From Daejeonia sp002484105 (lineage in GTDB: Bacteria; Bacteroidota; Bacteroidia; Flavobacteriales; Weeksellaceae), in NCBI RefSeq assembly GCF_051175565.1, contig NZ_CP195105.1, forward strand, positions 682,001 to 746,000: a stretch of 64,000 nt of DNA, read 5' to 3'. The notes beneath the pieces are model-generated. The model did no database searches. It saw only the letters and a program-made list of their open reading frames with translations, and had not been told where the DNA came from. The position numbers and the translations under genes were made by a program. Every line of letters starts with the position of its first letter. The first letter of the stretch is position 1. Below, one piece after another: positions 36,768-46,308 of this stretch.

Positions 36768-39700
36768 TTGAAAGTCAACGGAAAAAAAATCCTGAAATAT
36801 TTTTCGATTTCCCTCATTTCCATTATTGCACTGCTTGTGATGGTGGTTTTCAGCCTGCGGATTCCTGCAGTACAGAATTTCGTCAAAGACCGCCTGGTCA
36901 CCTATCTGCAGGATAAAATCCATACAAAAGTCAGCCTCGAAAGAGTGTATATCGGTTTCCCGAACAGTTTGGTGATGGAGAATCTGTATCTTCAGGGCAA
37001 AGATGTGGATACGCTGCTCTCTGTCCGCAAACTGGATGTCGGGCTTGATATTCCCAAACTGATTTCCAGCAAGGCAGATATCACTTCGGTGGATCTGGAA
37101 GGGACGCGTGCCACCGTTATACGCTACAAAAACGGAACCTTTAATTTTGATTATATCGTCAATGCCTTTGCAACGAAAGATGAGGAGGAAAGTACTTCCA
37201 GGCCGTTTATTATTTCACTCGACAAGATCAGGCTGAAAGATATCGGTGTTTCGTTTAACGATCAGCAGCAGGGAAATCATATCAAGGTTTATTTCAAGGC
37301 GCTGGATACACGTGTCCGCACTTTTGATATGGACAAAAATTCGTATGCGGTGGATGATATCAGTATGGATGGACTGCGCCTGAAGCTGAAACAGGATATT
37401 GTAAAAGAAGTAGCACAAAAGGTTGAGCAGAAAGTCGATTCACTGAACCGTAAAAACACGATGAAGCTGGCACTGAAAGGTATCCATCTGACGGATTTTG
37501 ACATTGATTATGGTGATGACAATTCCCGAACCTTTGCCAAAGTGAAATTCAGGGAACTTGAAACCCGTGTCAACAGCCTTGATCTGGACAAAAATGCTTA
37601 TGATGTCGATCATGTCTCTCTGAAAGGAGCAAGGATTGCCGCAAGTCTTTATCTCCCCGAGAGCAAGGAACAAACTGCCGAAACAGCTTCTTCCGGAGCA
37701 TCTGGTGCAGGAGCTTCCTCTGCAATGGATATTCTTTTGGGCAGGCTTCTGCTGGATGATGTACAGATAGCGTACAACAATACTGCTGCAAAACCCGTGG
37801 CACGCGGAATGGATTTTAACCATCTTCAGTTCGGGAAAATGAATCTGGATATGGAAGATTTCAAAATGCAGGACGGAACCTTTTCAGGAAAGGTGAAAAG
37901 TGCGGAAATTCAGGAAAAAAAAGGGCTCAATATTCAGAAATTCACCACAGATTTTCTCTATGCCAGTCAGCAGGCTTATCTGAAAAACCTTTATCTGCAG
38001 ACTCCGAAAACCTTAATTCGTGATGAACTGATGCTCAGCTACCAGTCCTTGGATGCGTTGACCCAAAACCCCGGAAACATAAAAATTTCCGCCAGTCTGA
38101 GAAATTCCAGAATTGCGTTTTCTGATATTCTCAATCTTGTGCCCGATTTGCGAAATACCACGCCGTTCGACCAATATCCGAATGCTGTTCTGAATGTCAG
38201 TACGAAAGTCGGTGGAAGTGTCAATAATCTGATGATACAGAATCTGCAGCTTACCGGTATTGACAAAACCGTCATTGTGGCAAGTGGCAATGTCCGAAAT
38301 GCTATGAATCCGAAAGATTTGTATTATGATCTGAACATAAAAGAACTGACGACGCAGGCGAAAACGGTATATCGGCTGGTTCCGAAAAATACCATTCCGT
38401 CCAATATCACGTTGCCTTCGTCTTTTACTGTGCGGGGTAGGGCAAAAGGAACAACAGCGGTGGTCAATACGCAGCTTGCAATAACTTCGACACTGGGCAA
38501 TGCCCGTATTAATGCCGTGGTTGACATGCGCCGGAAAAACCGGGAACAATATGATGTGAAGGCAAATCTGCAGAATCTCCAGATGGGTAAAATCATCCAG
38601 AATCAGGACATGGGTGCGGTAACCGGGCAAATCGCTGCAAAAGGTGAAAGCTTTGATTTCAAACGTGCAAGAGCGGAAGTCTCCGGGCATATCAGTTCAA
38701 TCGTTTACAATAAATACCGGTATCAGGATATGTCTCTGAAAGGGAAAATCAACCGGGGTGCTTATTATGCAGAAATGCATTCTCTTGATCCCAATGCGCA
38801 TCTTGATCTGACAGCTGCGGGTGTGTATAATGAAAAACAACCCAATATCCGGGTGAACGGCAGTATCCTAAAACTCGACCTGCAGAAACTCGGTTTCTAT
38901 GCCAACCCGATGATTGTTGCAGGAAAGATTGACGGCGATTTCTCCAACCTCAACCCCGATGACCTGAACGGTGTTCTCCACCTGCAGAATTTTGCGCTGT
39001 CTGATACCAAAGAGGTATTTCCGGTGCAGGAGATGAATTTTAAAGCGGTGTCTGATGCTTCTCATAACGAACTGACACTGCAGTCGCAGGTGGCCGACAT
39101 CAGCATGAACGGAAAATACAGGCTGACACAGATTTTCGGTGCCCTGCAACAGACGGTGAACAGATATTATCAGTTTCAGAAAACAGACGGGAAAACCAAG
39201 ATTACCCCCGGCCAGTATATGACTTTCAGTGCGATTATCAAAAATGATGACCTGATCCGCAAGTTTGTTCCTGATCTCACCAGTTTTGAAACCATAACAC
39301 TGAACGGAAATTTCAATGCCGACAGCGGACAGCTGGAAGTGGAAGGACAAATACCACAACTAACTTATGGCAGCAATAATCTGGAAAACGGCACGCTGAA
39401 AATCACCAACGAAAACAGCGCACTTCAGTATGCCCTGCATCTGGAATCTCTGAAGAGCGAAAGTTTCGCTTTGAACAAAATTGATCTTAGTGGTGATGTT
39501 TCGGATAATATCATACGCTATCGGGCCACTTCCCGGGACGAGGACGACAAAGAGAAATTCCTCCTTTCCGGTACTGCAAAATCCATCAGGGATATTACAG
39601 AAATCAGTCTCGATCCGGATGGCTTCATGCTCAACTACAGCAGCTGGAAGGTGGCTTCGGACAATAAAATAAGTATCGGAAACAATGGAATTATTGCCGA

Positions 39701-41780
39701 TAATTTCAGTCTTTCCGACGGTGAAAGTGAAATCAGACTGCAGTCTCAGGAACAGAAATTCAGCAGTCCGCTCGACATCACCATTAAGAACTTTAAAATA
39801 GAGACCCTGGCGGAAATGATCAAAAAAGATTCCCTTCCCGCAAAAGGGATTGTTGACGGAACAGTTCAGCTCCACAATCTCACGAAAGAATTAACGTTCA
39901 GTTCCGATCTGAAAGTTTCTCAGCTCGAGCTGTATGGAAATCCCGTAGGCGACCTTTCCGCCAAAGTACACAACGAAAGTGCCAGCATGATCGCCGCAGA
40001 TATCACACTGGGTGGCAACAGCAATGATGTGAAACTTTCAGGAACTTATAATACCAAATCTTCGGGCTTTGATATGAATATGGACATCAACCGCCTGGAG
40101 ATGAAAAGTGTGCAGGGTTTTTCGATGAATCAGATTGTGAATGCGGAAGGCTATCTTTCCGGAAATCTTAAAATTTCGGGAACGACCAGTGCACCTTCTG
40201 TTCTGGGGAAAGTGAAGTTTAATGATGCCGGAATGATGATTGCCAAAACGGGCAGTGACTTCCGGAAAATTGATGATGAAATTGATTTTACCAGCCAGGG
40301 AATAGAATTCAACCGTTTTAACCTGAAAGATGCAGACGGAAATGCAATGGTGATAGACGGCCTGATCGGTACCAGAACCTACCGGGACTTTGCCTTTAAT
40401 CTGAACATACGCGCCAAAGATTTTATGGTTGTGAATTCTGAACAGTCCAGCGATGCCATGATGTACGGGAAACTTGCCGTGAATGCCAGTCTTCAGGTGC
40501 GCGGTGATCTTGATCTTCCGAAAGTGGACGGGCGTATTGCGGTAACAGATAAAACCAATTTTACATTTGTGATGCCGCAGGATTCCCCGACATTGCAGGA
40601 AAGAGAAGGTATCGTAGAATTTATTGATCAGGATCAGGTGGCGCTTCAGCAGACCATAAAAACTGATTCTGAGGAGACCAGAACACGGTTGACCGGAATG
40701 GATGTCAATGTGAATATCGAGGTGAACAAGGAAGCCAAAATGTCCATTATCGTCGACAAAACCAACGGAGATTTTGTCGAACTTCAGGGCGAAGCAGAAC
40801 TTACAGGCGGCATAGATCCTTCCGGAAAAACAACACTCGTAGGCGTTTATCAGGTGGAGAAAGGTGCATACGAACTTTCGGTCAGTCTTGTGAAAAGAAA
40901 ATTTGATATCCAGAAGGGAAGCACCATTACCTGGACGGGCGAGCCGACTTCTGCACAACTGAACATAACAGCAATCTATAAAACAGAAGCTGCACCAATT
41001 GATCTGCTGGAGCAGCAGTTGAGCGGTATGTCTTCTTCAGAACTCAACCAGTACAAACAGCGCATGCCATTCAATACCCTGCTGATCCTGAAAGGCGAAC
41101 TGATGAAACCTGAGATTTCGTTCGACATCACCACCGACGAAAACAACCATTCGGTTTCTACAGCCGTTCTGGACAATACAAAAGCCAAACTCGGACAAAT
41201 GCGCACGGATGAGGCCGAAATGAACAAACAGGTCTTTGCCCTGCTCGCCCTGAACCGATTTATAGGCGATAATCCGTTTCAGTCCCAGTCCGGCATGTCG
41301 GCAGAGAGTATGGCACGACAGAGTGTGAGCAAAATTCTTTCTCAGCAACTGAACAGTCTGGCTTCTGACCTTATTTCCGGAGTAGATCTCAACTTTGATC
41401 TGGAATCGTCAGAAGATTACAGTTCGGGAGAGAAAAACAACCGTACCGACCTGAATGTGGACATCAGTAAATCTTTGCTGAATGACCGTCTTAAAGTAAC
41501 GGTAGGAAGTAATTTCGGTCTTGAAGGAGATGCCCGGCAGAACGAGCAGATGACGAATATTGCAGGAGACGTTTCTGTAGATTATTCCTTGTCACGCGAC
41601 GGCCGTTATATGTTGCGTGCCTACCGTAAAAACGAGTATCAGGTAGCGCTGCAGGGACAGATTATCGAGACAGGTATCGGCTTTATCATTACGCTGGATT
41701 ATGATAAATTCCGCGAGATATTTCAGCGTCAGAAGAAAAACCGGCAGAGCCGCATGATTCAGAAAAACAATGCCAAATGA
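36768..41780 (+). CDS. tamB: Translocation and assembly module protein TamB
   Basis: 1670 residues from TTG 36768. An N-terminal membrane anchor (ISLISIIALLVMVVFSL) is followed by a very long repetitive beta-rich region (AsmA-like, then beta-helix groove) and a C-terminal TamB domain (DUF490, about 1240-1660) ending in the YEKGE-free but typical EIFQRQKKNRQSRM tail. TamB spans the periplasm and works with the outer membrane partner encoded next, in assembly of outer membrane proteins or lipid transport. The start is uncertain. An ATG at 36761 directly after the promoter box is out of frame by one base and would be in frame if the A8 tract at 36782-36789 had seven A. The stop overlaps the tamL start (ATGA). 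Confidence 0.88.
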   Translation: MKVNGKKILKYFSISLISIIALLVMVVFSLRIPAVQNFVKDRLVTYLQDKIHTKVSLERVYIGFPNSLVMENLYLQGKDVDTLLSVRKLDVGLDIPKLISSKADITSVDLEGTRATVIRYKNGTFNFDYIVNAFATKDEEESTSRPFIISLDKIRLKDIGVSFNDQQQGNHIKVYFKALDTRVRTFDMDKNSYAVDDISMDGLRLKLKQDIVKEVAQKVEQKVDSLNRKNTMKLALKGIHLTDFDIDYGDDNSRTFAKVKFRELETRVNSLDLDKNAYDVDHVSLKGARIAASLYLPESKEQTAETASSGASGAGASSAMDILLGRLLLDDVQIAYNNTAAKPVARGMDFNHLQFGKMNLDMEDFKMQDGTFSGKVKSAEIQEKKGLNIQKFTTDFLYASQQAYLKNLYLQTPKTLIRDELMLSYQSLDALTQNPGNIKISASLRNSRIAFSDILNLVPDLRNTTPFDQYPNAVLNVSTKVGGSVNNLMIQNLQLTGIDKTVIVASGNVRNAMNPKDLYYDLNIKELTTQAKTVYRLVPKNTIPSNITLPSSFTVRGRAKGTTAVVNTQLAITSTLGNARINAVVDMRRKNREQYDVKANLQNLQMGKIIQNQDMGAVTGQIAAKGESFDFKRARAEVSGHISSIVYNKYRYQDMSLKGKINRGAYYAEMHSLDPNAHLDLTAAGVYNEKQPNIRVNGSILKLDLQKLGFYANPMIVAGKIDGDFSNLNPDDLNGVLHLQNFALSDTKEVFPVQEMNFKAVSDASHNELTLQSQVADISMNGKYRLTQIFGALQQTVNRYYQFQKTDGKTKITPGQYMTFSAIIKNDDLIRKFVPDLTSFETITLNGNFNADSGQLEVEGQIPQLTYGSNNLENGTLKITNENSALQYALHLESLKSESFALNKIDLSGDVSDNIIRYRATSRDEDDKEKFLLSGTAKSIRDITEISLDPDGFMLNYSSWKVASDNKISIGNNGIIADNFSLSDGESEIRLQSQEQKFSSPLDITIKNFKIETLAEMIKKDSLPAKGIVDGTVQLHNLTKELTFSSDLKVSQLELYGNPVGDLSAKVHNESASMIAADITLGGNSNDVKLSGTYNTKSSGFDMNMDINRLEMKSVQGFSMNQIVNAEGYLSGNLKISGTTSAPSVLGKVKFNDAGMMIAKTGSDFRKIDDEIDFTSQGIEFNRFNLKDADGNAMVIDGLIGTRTYRDFAFNLNIRAKDFMVVNSEQSSDAMMYGKLAVNASLQVRGDLDLPKVDGRIAVTDKTNFTFVMPQDSPTLQEREGIVEFIDQDQVALQQTIKTDSEETRTRLTGMDVNVNIEVNKEAKMSIIVDKTNGDFVELQGEAELTGGIDPSGKTTLVGVYQVEKGAYELSVSLVKRKFDIQKGSTITWTGEPTSAQLNITAIYKTEAAPIDLLEQQLSGMSSSELNQYKQRMPFNTLLILKGELMKPEISFDITTDENNHSVSTAVLDNTKAKLGQMRTDEAEMNKQVFALLALNRFIGDNPFQSQSGMSAESMARQSVSKILSQQLNSLASDLISGVDLNFDLESSEDYSSGEKNNRTDLNVDISKSLLNDRLKVTVGSNFGLEGDARQNEQMTNIAGDVSVDYSLSRDGRYMLRAYRKNEYQVALQGQIIETGIGFIITLDYDKFREIFQRQKKNRQSRMIQKNNAK

Positions 41781-44110
41781 TGAACAGCAGAAAAACAGTA
41801 TATTCCGGATTGGTAGCCACAGCGCTGTTGCTGGCCGCAGCATCGTGCAGCAACACGCGTTTCCTGAAAGAAGGGCAGGCGCTCTATACCGGTGCCCGTG
41901 TGAAAGTGGAAGGAGACTCCCTCAACAAAAAGGAAAAATCCGAACTGAAAGCCGGCCTGGAAGAAAATATCACCCCAAAACCCAACTCTTCTTTTCTCGG
42001 TCTGCGTCCCAAACTTTATATCTACAATATCACCCGGGAACCTGAAAAAAAGAAAGGTCTGCGTTACTGGCTGAAGTATAAAGTAGGCGAAAAACCTGTG
42101 CTTCTGGGTGATGTTGACCGTGAATTCAACAAAAAGATTATCATTAATTATTCTGAAAACAAAGGCTATTTCAATGCTGAAGCTTCCGAGGAGGCACATC
42201 AGAAAAATCAGCGTGCGGAAGTAATCTATACCGTAAAACCCCATGAGCGGTATATCATCGGTAAGGTGGATTTTCCGGCAGATTCTTCTGTGATTAACAA
42301 AGAAATTCGGGGGATAAAAGACAATACTTTACTTAAAACAGGCAATCCTTTCGATCTTGACGTTATCAAATCCGAACGTAAAAGAATTGATGCCAGTCTG
42401 AAAAACCGCGGATTTTATTATTTTCATCCCGACAATATCATCGTTCAGGCAGACAGTACCGTGAGCAATCATCATAAAGTAGACCTTTTTGTAAAGCTCA
42501 AAAACAATACGCCGGCACCAGCCAAAGAGCAGTTTGCCATTAACAATGTTGTGGTATTTCCTGATTACAGCATTCAGGATGTGCGACGCGGTATGTACAA
42601 AATCCCGGTCGATCAGGATTCGCTTCCGAAATATGCTTATCATGATATTTATGTCATAGATCCCCGAAAGAAATTCAAACCTGTTATTTTCGACAGGGCT
42701 CTTTATTTTAAGAAGGGAGATCTTTACAACCGTGCAGATCATAACCTTTCGCTCAACCGCCTGATCAATCTTGGTGTTTTTAAATTTGTTAAAAATGATT
42801 TTATTGTCTCGGACAGTCTGCAGCATAAATTTGATGCCTATTATATTCTGACACCTAACGAACTTCAGTCGCTGAGACTTGAAGCTCTGGGAAGAACCAA
42901 TTCTGCCAACTATGCCGGTAGCGAACTGAATCTGAACTGGACACACCGTAATATCTTCCGCGGGGCAGAACAGCTGAAAGCCTCACTTTATGGTGCCTTC
43001 GATGTACAGGTGGGAGGTGCCAAAGATGCCAACAATCTATTCCGTGCCGGGACGAATGTGCAGCTTTCTGTGCCGAGAATTCTGGCACCTTTCCGTTTCC
43101 ACTCATCCAGTGCCTATGTGCCGCGAACCAATATGAGCATTGGTTACGAATTTCAGAGCAGGACACAGTATTATACACTGAATAATTTTAATTTCTCCTT
43201 CGGATATGTCTGGAAAGAAAATGCCAGAAAAGAGCACGACCTTAGGGTTTTTGACGTTACACTGGTCTCTCCTGAAAAAGTGACCGATCGCTACCGCCAG
43301 CTTATTGACAGTGTCGGCAATCCTGCTTTAAGCCGGATGGTGGAAAAACAACTGATTTTAGGCCCTACTTACACCTATACCTACACCAATACCATGCTTC
43401 CGAAAACCAATACGGTTTATTACCGTGGTATGGTAGATCTTGCAGGTAATCTCACGGGCTTGCTGACCGGTGCCAACGTGAAAGATGACCGGCAAAAGGA
43501 AATTTTTAATATCCCGTTCAGTCAGTACGCAAAAATGGAACATGATTTTCGTTTTTACCATAAATTTAATGATAAGACGAGTCTGGCCACGCGTTTCATT
43601 GCCGGAATTGCTTATCCTTACGGAAATTCGCAGTTCGTGCCGTTTTCCAGACAGTTTTTTTCGGGAGGGAGCAACAGTATACGCGCTTTCCGTGCACGGA
43701 CACTGGGACCGGGAAGTTTTGATCCCAGCGCAGAACGAGACAACCTCTATTTTGATGAATCCGGGGATGTGAAACTCGAGATGAATGCCGAATACCGCGC
43801 AAATCTGTTTAAATACGTGAATGTTACTGCATTTCTGGATGCCGGAAATATCTGGTTGATCAATGATGATCCAAGCCGGCCGGGAGGTAAGTTCTCAAAG
43901 GATTTTTTAAGCGAAATTGCCGTAGGCGGCGGTGTCGGGCTGAGACTGGACTTCTCCATCATGATTCTGCGCCTTGATCTTGCCATGCCGCTGCGTATTC
44001 CATACTATGAAAAAGGGGAACGGTGGACCTTTGACAAAATCGATTTTGGAAGCAAATCCTGGCGCCGTGACAACCTGATTCTTAACATTGCCATTGGGTA
44101 CCCGTTCTAA
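41777..44110 (+). CDS. tamL: TamL, TamA-like outer membrane lipoprotein (BamA family)
   Basis: 777 residues. A lipoprotein signal (ALLLAAASC, anchor cysteine near residue 25) is the mark of TamL, the Bacteroidetes version of TamA. POTRA domains fill roughly residues 40-410 (for example YSENKGYFNAEA and SLKNRGFYYFHPDNIIV). The C-terminal 16-strand barrel carries GGSNSIRAFRARTLGPGSF, the conserved lid-lock (VRGF/Y-type) loop, and ends with LNIAIGYPF. It overlaps the tamB stop by 4 bases, which suggests translational coupling. Confidence 0.92.
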   Translation: MMNSRKTVYSGLVATALLLAAASCSNTRFLKEGQALYTGARVKVEGDSLNKKEKSELKAGLEENITPKPNSSFLGLRPKLYIYNITREPEKKKGLRYWLKYKVGEKPVLLGDVDREFNKKIIINYSENKGYFNAEASEEAHQKNQRAEVIYTVKPHERYIIGKVDFPADSSVINKEIRGIKDNTLLKTGNPFDLDVIKSERKRIDASLKNRGFYYFHPDNIIVQADSTVSNHHKVDLFVKLKNNTPAPAKEQFAINNVVVFPDYSIQDVRRGMYKIPVDQDSLPKYAYHDIYVIDPRKKFKPVIFDRALYFKKGDLYNRADHNLSLNRLINLGVFKFVKNDFIVSDSLQHKFDAYYILTPNELQSLRLEALGRTNSANYAGSELNLNWTHRNIFRGAEQLKASLYGAFDVQVGGAKDANNLFRAGTNVQLSVPRILAPFRFHSSSAYVPRTNMSIGYEFQSRTQYYTLNNFNFSFGYVWKENARKEHDLRVFDVTLVSPEKVTDRYRQLIDSVGNPALSRMVEKQLILGPTYTYTYTNTMLPKTNTVYYRGMVDLAGNLTGLLTGANVKDDRQKEIFNIPFSQYAKMEHDFRFYHKFNDKTSLATRFIAGIAYPYGNSQFVPFSRQFFSGGSNSIRAFRARTLGPGSFDPSAERDNLYFDESGDVKLEMNAEYRANLFKYVNVTAFLDAGNIWLINDDPSRPGGKFSKDFLSEIAVGGGVGLRLDFSIMILRLDLAMPLRIPYYEKGERWTFDKIDFGSKSWRRDNLILNIAIGYPF

Positions 44111-44120
44111 ACTCCAGGAT

Positions 44121-45038
44121 ATGAGAAAACTGCGCTTTTACGGACAATTGCTAAAGGAAACTTTTACGGAATGGAACCGCTCGCCGGCGTCTACCGATGC
44201 AGCAAGTCTTGCCTATTATGCCATTTTCTCGATTCCGGGATTGTTGATTATCATTATCTGGATTGCCGGTAATTTCTTTGGCGAAGAAGCGATCCGGGGC
44301 GAAATAAGCCGGCAGATATCTGGTTTTATGGGTGACGAAGTGTCCCGGTCTGTCGAATCGATGATTGCCGGTGCACTGATTGACAGAAAAAATGTCTTCA
44401 TGAAAATGGTCGGGGTGGCTTCACTGGTTTTTGGAGCTACAACGCTGTTCTTCCAGCTCCAGAAATCCCTGAATGCGCTCTGGGATGTAGAACCTTCGCC
44501 CAGGCAGGCTTTTCTGAAATTTATCCTCGACCGGATGAATTCTTTGGGGATGATTCTCGTACTGGGTTTTCTGCTGATGGTGACGATGGTTTTATCATCA
44601 CTGGTCAGTATTTTCAACAATGTGATCACGCATTATTTCGGATTCGAAACTTATATGCTGGTAGAATTGGTCAATGCAGGTGTAGGATTTCTGCTGGTAA
44701 TGCTTCTCTTTGCGCTGATGTTTAAATTTCTTCCCGATGTTGACATCCCTTGGCACCCGGTTTGGGCAGGTGCTTTTTTTACCACCATTCTGTTCCTTGT
44801 CGGCAAATTTCTTTTAAATCTGTATTTCGGAAATGTAAAGCCTACTTCTGCATTTGGGGCTGCAGGAACTGTAATTCTGATTATGATGTGGATCAACTAT
44901 TCCTGCATGCTTATCTTTTTCGGTGCCGAATTTACCAAAATTTATGCCCGTAAAAAGGGGTACAACATCCAGCCATCAAGGTTTGCAAAATGGAGTTCTT
45001 CCAAGATGTACCACGAATGGAAAAAAGACAGTAATTAG
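44121..45038 (+). CDS. YihY/BrkB family inner membrane protein
   Basis: 305 residues from the ATG at 44121, 10 nt after tamL. A frame beginning at 44088 would overlap tamL by 23 bases and is less likely. About six hydrophobic segments are visible, including AYYAIFSIPGLLIIIIWIAGNFF, GMILVLGFLLMVTMVL and FGAAGTVILIMMWINYSCMLIFFGAEFTKIYA, the last being the best conserved motif of the YihY family. The molecular function of the family is not settled. In this place it could be the third gene of the tam operon. An IS remnant begins at its stop codon. Confidence 0.9.
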   Translation: MRKLRFYGQLLKETFTEWNRSPASTDAASLAYYAIFSIPGLLIIIIWIAGNFFGEEAIRGEISRQISGFMGDEVSRSVESMIAGALIDRKNVFMKMVGVASLVFGATTLFFQLQKSLNALWDVEPSPRQAFLKFILDRMNSLGMILVLGFLLMVTMVLSSLVSIFNNVITHYFGFETYMLVELVNAGVGFLLVMLLFALMFKFLPDVDIPWHPVWAGAFFTTILFLVGKFLLNLYFGNVKPTSAFGAAGTVILIMMWINYSCMLIFFGAEFTKIYARKKGYNIQPSRFAKWSSSKMYHEWKKDSN

Positions 45039-45234
45039 CTCCTGAACCCCGCTTTTGTCTTTCTGATCGGAAAGCCCTCGATGGTGAGGTGATACTGGGT
45101 AAAAGCCTTTTGGAGTTGAATTGTCGATTCTGATATTCAGTAGGGATGATATTTTTCTCTTCTTCGTATGCGTTTATAATGTCAAAATGCTCTACCAGAT
45201 ATTCTGGAAGCAATAGCTTTAATAAAATCCTCAT
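45035..45234 (-). pseudogene. ISAon1-type transposase N-terminal region, frameshifted remnant
   Basis: Minus-strand frame begins MRILLKLLLPEYLVEHFDII and continues to INAYEEEKN, which matches the small upstream protein of ISAon1-like elements. The frame is then lost. The rest, IQLQKAFTQYHLTIEGFPIR and KTKAGFRS before a TAA stop, is found in another frame. No second transposase ORF follows, so only a dead fragment remains. Its stop overlaps the stop codon of the YihY gene. Confidence 0.7.
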
Positions 45235-45504
45235 GTTTTCATGAAACAAATTTAAATCTATTCAATTTCCTCCCCAACTTTTAAGCTTGATCCGTAGTTA
45301 CCGAACTATACAAAACTTTATGAGCGTTGAAAAATGGAAAGAAAAATGGGCAAAATCAAAGCGAGATTAAAAAAATAACCTCGCTTGTTGGGTGTGGGTT
45401 TTACAGCAATACGAAATTGCACCCCTCACAATAGTAAAGGAATCGGCATTGAAATTTCGCTACCTATCTAAGCATTACTAAAGGCAAAGATAAAAAACAT
45501 TTTC

Positions 45505-45512
45505 TATATTTG
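45505..45512 (+). promoter_or_regulatory. -7 box for two small ORFs
   Basis: TATATTTG matches TAnnTTTG, 22 nt before the ATG at 45534. Confidence 0.45.
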
Positions 45513-45515
45513 TCA

Positions 45516-45531
45516 TTCCTAAAACTAAATT
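45516..45531 (+). repeat. 16-nt leader repeat, copy 1
   Basis: TTCCTAAAACTAAATT, two bases before an ATG. An identical copy lies at 45642-45657. Confidence 0.7.
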
Positions 45532-45533
45532 CA

Positions 45534-45719
45534 ATGACTACAAAACAAACGTTTGCCCGTGTGGTATGGTGCGAGTGTGTGAAAGCCCTCGAAATGCTTA
45601 ATTTAGGCATTAGGACACCTAAACCGTTCGGGCTTTATTATTTCCTAAAACTAAATTATTATGACAAAAAACGAAAAGGTACTAATTGCCGAACTAATTG
45701 CCGAAGTGCGAGAAATTAA
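45534..45719 (+). CDS. Small ORF of unknown function
   Basis: 61 codons, beginning MTTKQTFARVVWCECVKALE. I do not recognise it. The predicted peptide has two cysteines and a basic tail rich in lysine and arginine. It is preceded by a promoter box and by the 16-nt leader repeat that also precedes the next ORF. Its last 59 bases overlap that ORF in another frame, so one of the two could be non-coding at its end. Support comes from the start context rather than from the protein sequence. Confidence 0.35.
   Translation: MTTKQTFARVVWCECVKALEMLNLGIRTPKPFGLYYFLKLNYYDKKRKGTNCRTNCRSARN
45642..45657 (+). repeat. 16-nt leader repeat, copy 2
   Basis: TTCCTAAAACTAAATT again, three bases before the ATG at 45661. 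The repeat marks both starts. Confidence 0.7.
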
Positions 45720-45900
45720 AAGCATTTTAAAAAATGAATTGCAACACAGCGAAACCATGCTAAAAATGTACGACAGTTTGGCACAGTTATTTGACGGCAA
45801 TAATATTTTATATGAAAGTTATCGGGAAAGTAAACAAAGAGCCACCGAAACCGCCGACCGTGCTAATGAATTTATAAAAAAATACATATCCGTAAACTAA
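45661..45900 (+). CDS. Small helical protein of unknown function
   Basis: 79 residues, MTKNEKVLIAELIAEVREIK at the start and then a strongly helical, charged sequence with coiled-coil character (heptad-like L and I at the front, ESKQRATETADRANEFIKKY at the end). No family recognised. It is cytoplasmic by appearance. The start is supported by the same 16-nt leader sequence as the ORF before it, and a terminator follows about 85 bases after the stop. Small helical proteins of this type are common in flavobacterial mobile elements. Confidence 0.6.
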   Translation: MTKNEKVLIAELIAEVREIKSILKNELQHSETMLKMYDSLAQLFDGNNILYESYRESKQRATETADRANEFIKKYISVN

Positions 45901-45983
45901 TGAAGCCCGATAAAATCCCTTTCCTTACGGTTTGCAAAGTCAGAAATGAAAATAAGAGAAATTTTAAACTTATAACATTTTAC

Positions 45984-46010
45984 AACCTCATCGTATTGAT
46001 GAGGTTTTTT
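45984..46010 (+). terminator. Terminator of the small-ORF unit
   Basis: Perfect stem AACCTCATC / GATGAGGTT with a 5-nt loop, followed by a T run. Confidence 0.9.
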
Positions 46011-46049
46011 GTTTTTCAATATTCAAAAAATAGTTTTTGTTTCATTTTT

Positions 46050-46071
46050 CGGCAAAATGTCGGCAAAATGT
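46050..46071. repeat. Tandem 11-bp repeat near the att remnant
   Basis: CGGCAAAATGT repeated twice without a gap. Short tandem repeats beside an att site can be integrase arm-binding sites. That role is inferred. Confidence 0.45.
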
Positions 46072-46087
46072 GAATTTAAAACAAAAT

Positions 46088-46121
46088 AAAACCCTGTAAA
46101 TCAAACGATTAACAGGGTTTT
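46088..46121 (-). terminator. Hairpin terminator beside the tRNA 3'-end-like sequence
   Basis: Perfect 10-bp stem AAAACCCTGT / ACAGGGTTTT with a 14-nt loop. Read on the minus strand it comes directly after the tRNA 3'-end-like word, as a tRNA gene terminator would. Confidence 0.6.
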
Positions 46122-46124
46122 AAA

Positions 46125-46141
46125 GTAGCCCGTAGGGGAAT
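46125..46141 (-). other. Putative att site: tRNA 3'-end remnant
   Basis: On the minus strand ATTCCCCTACGGGCTAC reads like the end of a T-arm plus acceptor strand of a tRNA. No tRNA body adjoins it. Tyrosine integrases often leave such a fragment at one end of an integrated element. The integrase gene lies 4 kb away. The second att copy was not found in the window. Confidence 0.4.
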
Positions 46142-46308
46142 ATTAATATACTTCAATAAAACACAATAAATATTCATTTCGTTGATTTTAAATAATTTAC
46201 AAATATTTAAGAAACATTAAAGCGTTATAAACAATATTGAACATCCCTTGAATTTGTCCCTGATTTTTGAAGTAGGGACCAAAATCAATTCAGTTCAACC
46301 TTCTTAAT

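Larger units (their letters stand above)
45235..45533. other. Non-coding stretch at the left side of the accessory island
   Basis: No gene supported. It contains a 7-bp perfect hairpin AAGCGAG / CTCGCTT (45358-45385) after a short frame ending AKSKRD, perhaps the tail of a lost gene. The promoter box of the following small ORFs is at its end. Confidence 0.4.

Noticed and set aside
46125..46141. Complete tRNA gene
   Set aside because: Only the T-arm/acceptor 3' fragment is present. No anticodon arm or 5' acceptor strand adjoins it on the minus strand.
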